From positions 1 to 6,298 of the forward strand of contig JAMFRY010000286.1 of the NCBI GenBank assembly GCA_026225015.1: 6,298 bases of DNA. The letters are read 5' to 3'. A program made the position numbers and the translations under genes. The stretch is from Alphaproteobacteria bacterium (GTDB lineage Bacteria > Pseudomonadota > Alphaproteobacteria > Acetobacterales > Acetobacteraceae). Within the stretch, counting starts at the first letter, position 1, and each line of letters starts with the position of its first letter. Under the pieces are notes generated by a model, which saw only the letters and a program-made list of their open reading frames with translations, was not told the DNA's origin and searched no databases. This document shows, in pieces, positions 5,978-6,298 of the stretch.

Positions 5978-6298
5978 GTGACCAAGCGCACCGAGAGCAA
6001 GTACAAGATCAACCGCCGCCTGGGCGTAAACCTTTGGGGCCGGGCCAAGTCGCCCATCAACAAGCGCGAATACGGCCCCGGCCAGCACGGCCAGCGCCGC
6101 AAGAAGCCCTCCGATTACGGGGTGCAGTTGATGGCCAAACAGAAGCTGAAGGGCTATTACGGCAATATCAGCGAAAAGACCTTCTACAAATATTACGAGG
6201 AAGCGGTGCGCCGGAAGGGTGATACCAGCGAGAACCTCATCGAGCTTCTGGAGCGCCGGCTGGACGCGGTGATCTACCGCATGAAGTTCGCGGTGACC
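5978..6298 (+). CDS. rpsD: 30S ribosomal protein S4 (N-terminal part, cut by window edge)
   Basis: The first 107 codons of S4, a primary 16S rRNA-binding protein that nucleates assembly of the 30S body and helps maintain decoding accuracy; full-length S4 is about 205 residues, so the second half lies beyond the window. Recognisable blocks are RRLGVNLWGR (residues 13-22), SPINKREYGPGQHGQRRKKP (25-44), AKQKLKGYYGNISEKTF (53-69), RRKGDTSENLIELLERRLD (78-96) and VIYRMKF at the entrance to the S4 RNA-binding domain. No cysteine is present in this part, so it is the zinc-free form usual in alphaproteobacteria. The start is GTG at 5978: AAAGG (5965-5969) lies 8 bases upstream, and the family N-terminus (TKRTESKYKINRRLG) follows at once. 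It follows the Hint-domain gene on the same strand after a 110-base structured leader, probably with its own promoter. Identification is firm. Confidence 0.97.
   Translation, partial: MTKRTESKYKINRRLGVNLWGRAKSPINKREYGPGQHGQRRKKPSDYGVQLMAKQKLKGYYGNISEKTFYKYYEEAVRRKGDTSENLIELLERRLDAVIYRMKFAVT

Noticed and set aside
5842..6222. A 126-residue plus-strand frame across the rpsD start
   Set aside because: From 5978 onward it is an out-of-frame reading of rpsD, giving Arg/Gln-rich sequence; the true frame is unmistakable S4.

Overview
The window suggests a GC-rich alphaproteobacterium, most likely of the Rhodospirillales/Acetobacteraceae type. Two things point there. The S4 ribosomal protein at the right edge is the cysteine-free form typical of alphaproteobacteria. 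The large central gene combines a Gly/Ala-rich beta-helix, a Hint_2 domain and a C-terminal extension of the kind common in acetic-acid-type bacteria. No phage, CRISPR, tRNA or complete insertion-sequence signature is visible.

Layout from left to right: (1) the N-terminal ATPase half of an SNF2-family helicase, open at the left edge, whose recognisable sequence stops abruptly near 391; (2) a DUF1801 protein on the minus strand (842 to 438); (3) a plus-strand metallo-beta-lactamase-fold hydrolase of the YcbL/GloC type (981 to 1616); (4) a convergent minus-strand calcineurin-like metallophosphoesterase (2365 to 1694), with a small inverted repeat between it and gloC; (5) an AT-richer divergent spacer (2366-2531); (6) a 1111-codon plus-strand gene for a beta-helix protein with a Hint_2 domain (2532-5867); (7) a 110-base leader with two perfect hairpins and a possible 27-codon small ORF; (8) the start of rpsD (5978 to the right edge).

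The genes do not form one pathway. The left half is a patchwork of single-gene units in alternating orientation, next to a truncated helicase, which looks like a remodelled accessory stretch beside the housekeeping gene rpsD. The items most worth a second look are the Hint protein (no signal peptide or translocator seen, abrupt start, internally duplicated module), the structured rpsD leader with its small ORF, and the helicase breakpoint. I found no clear evidence for a wholly new multi-gene system.
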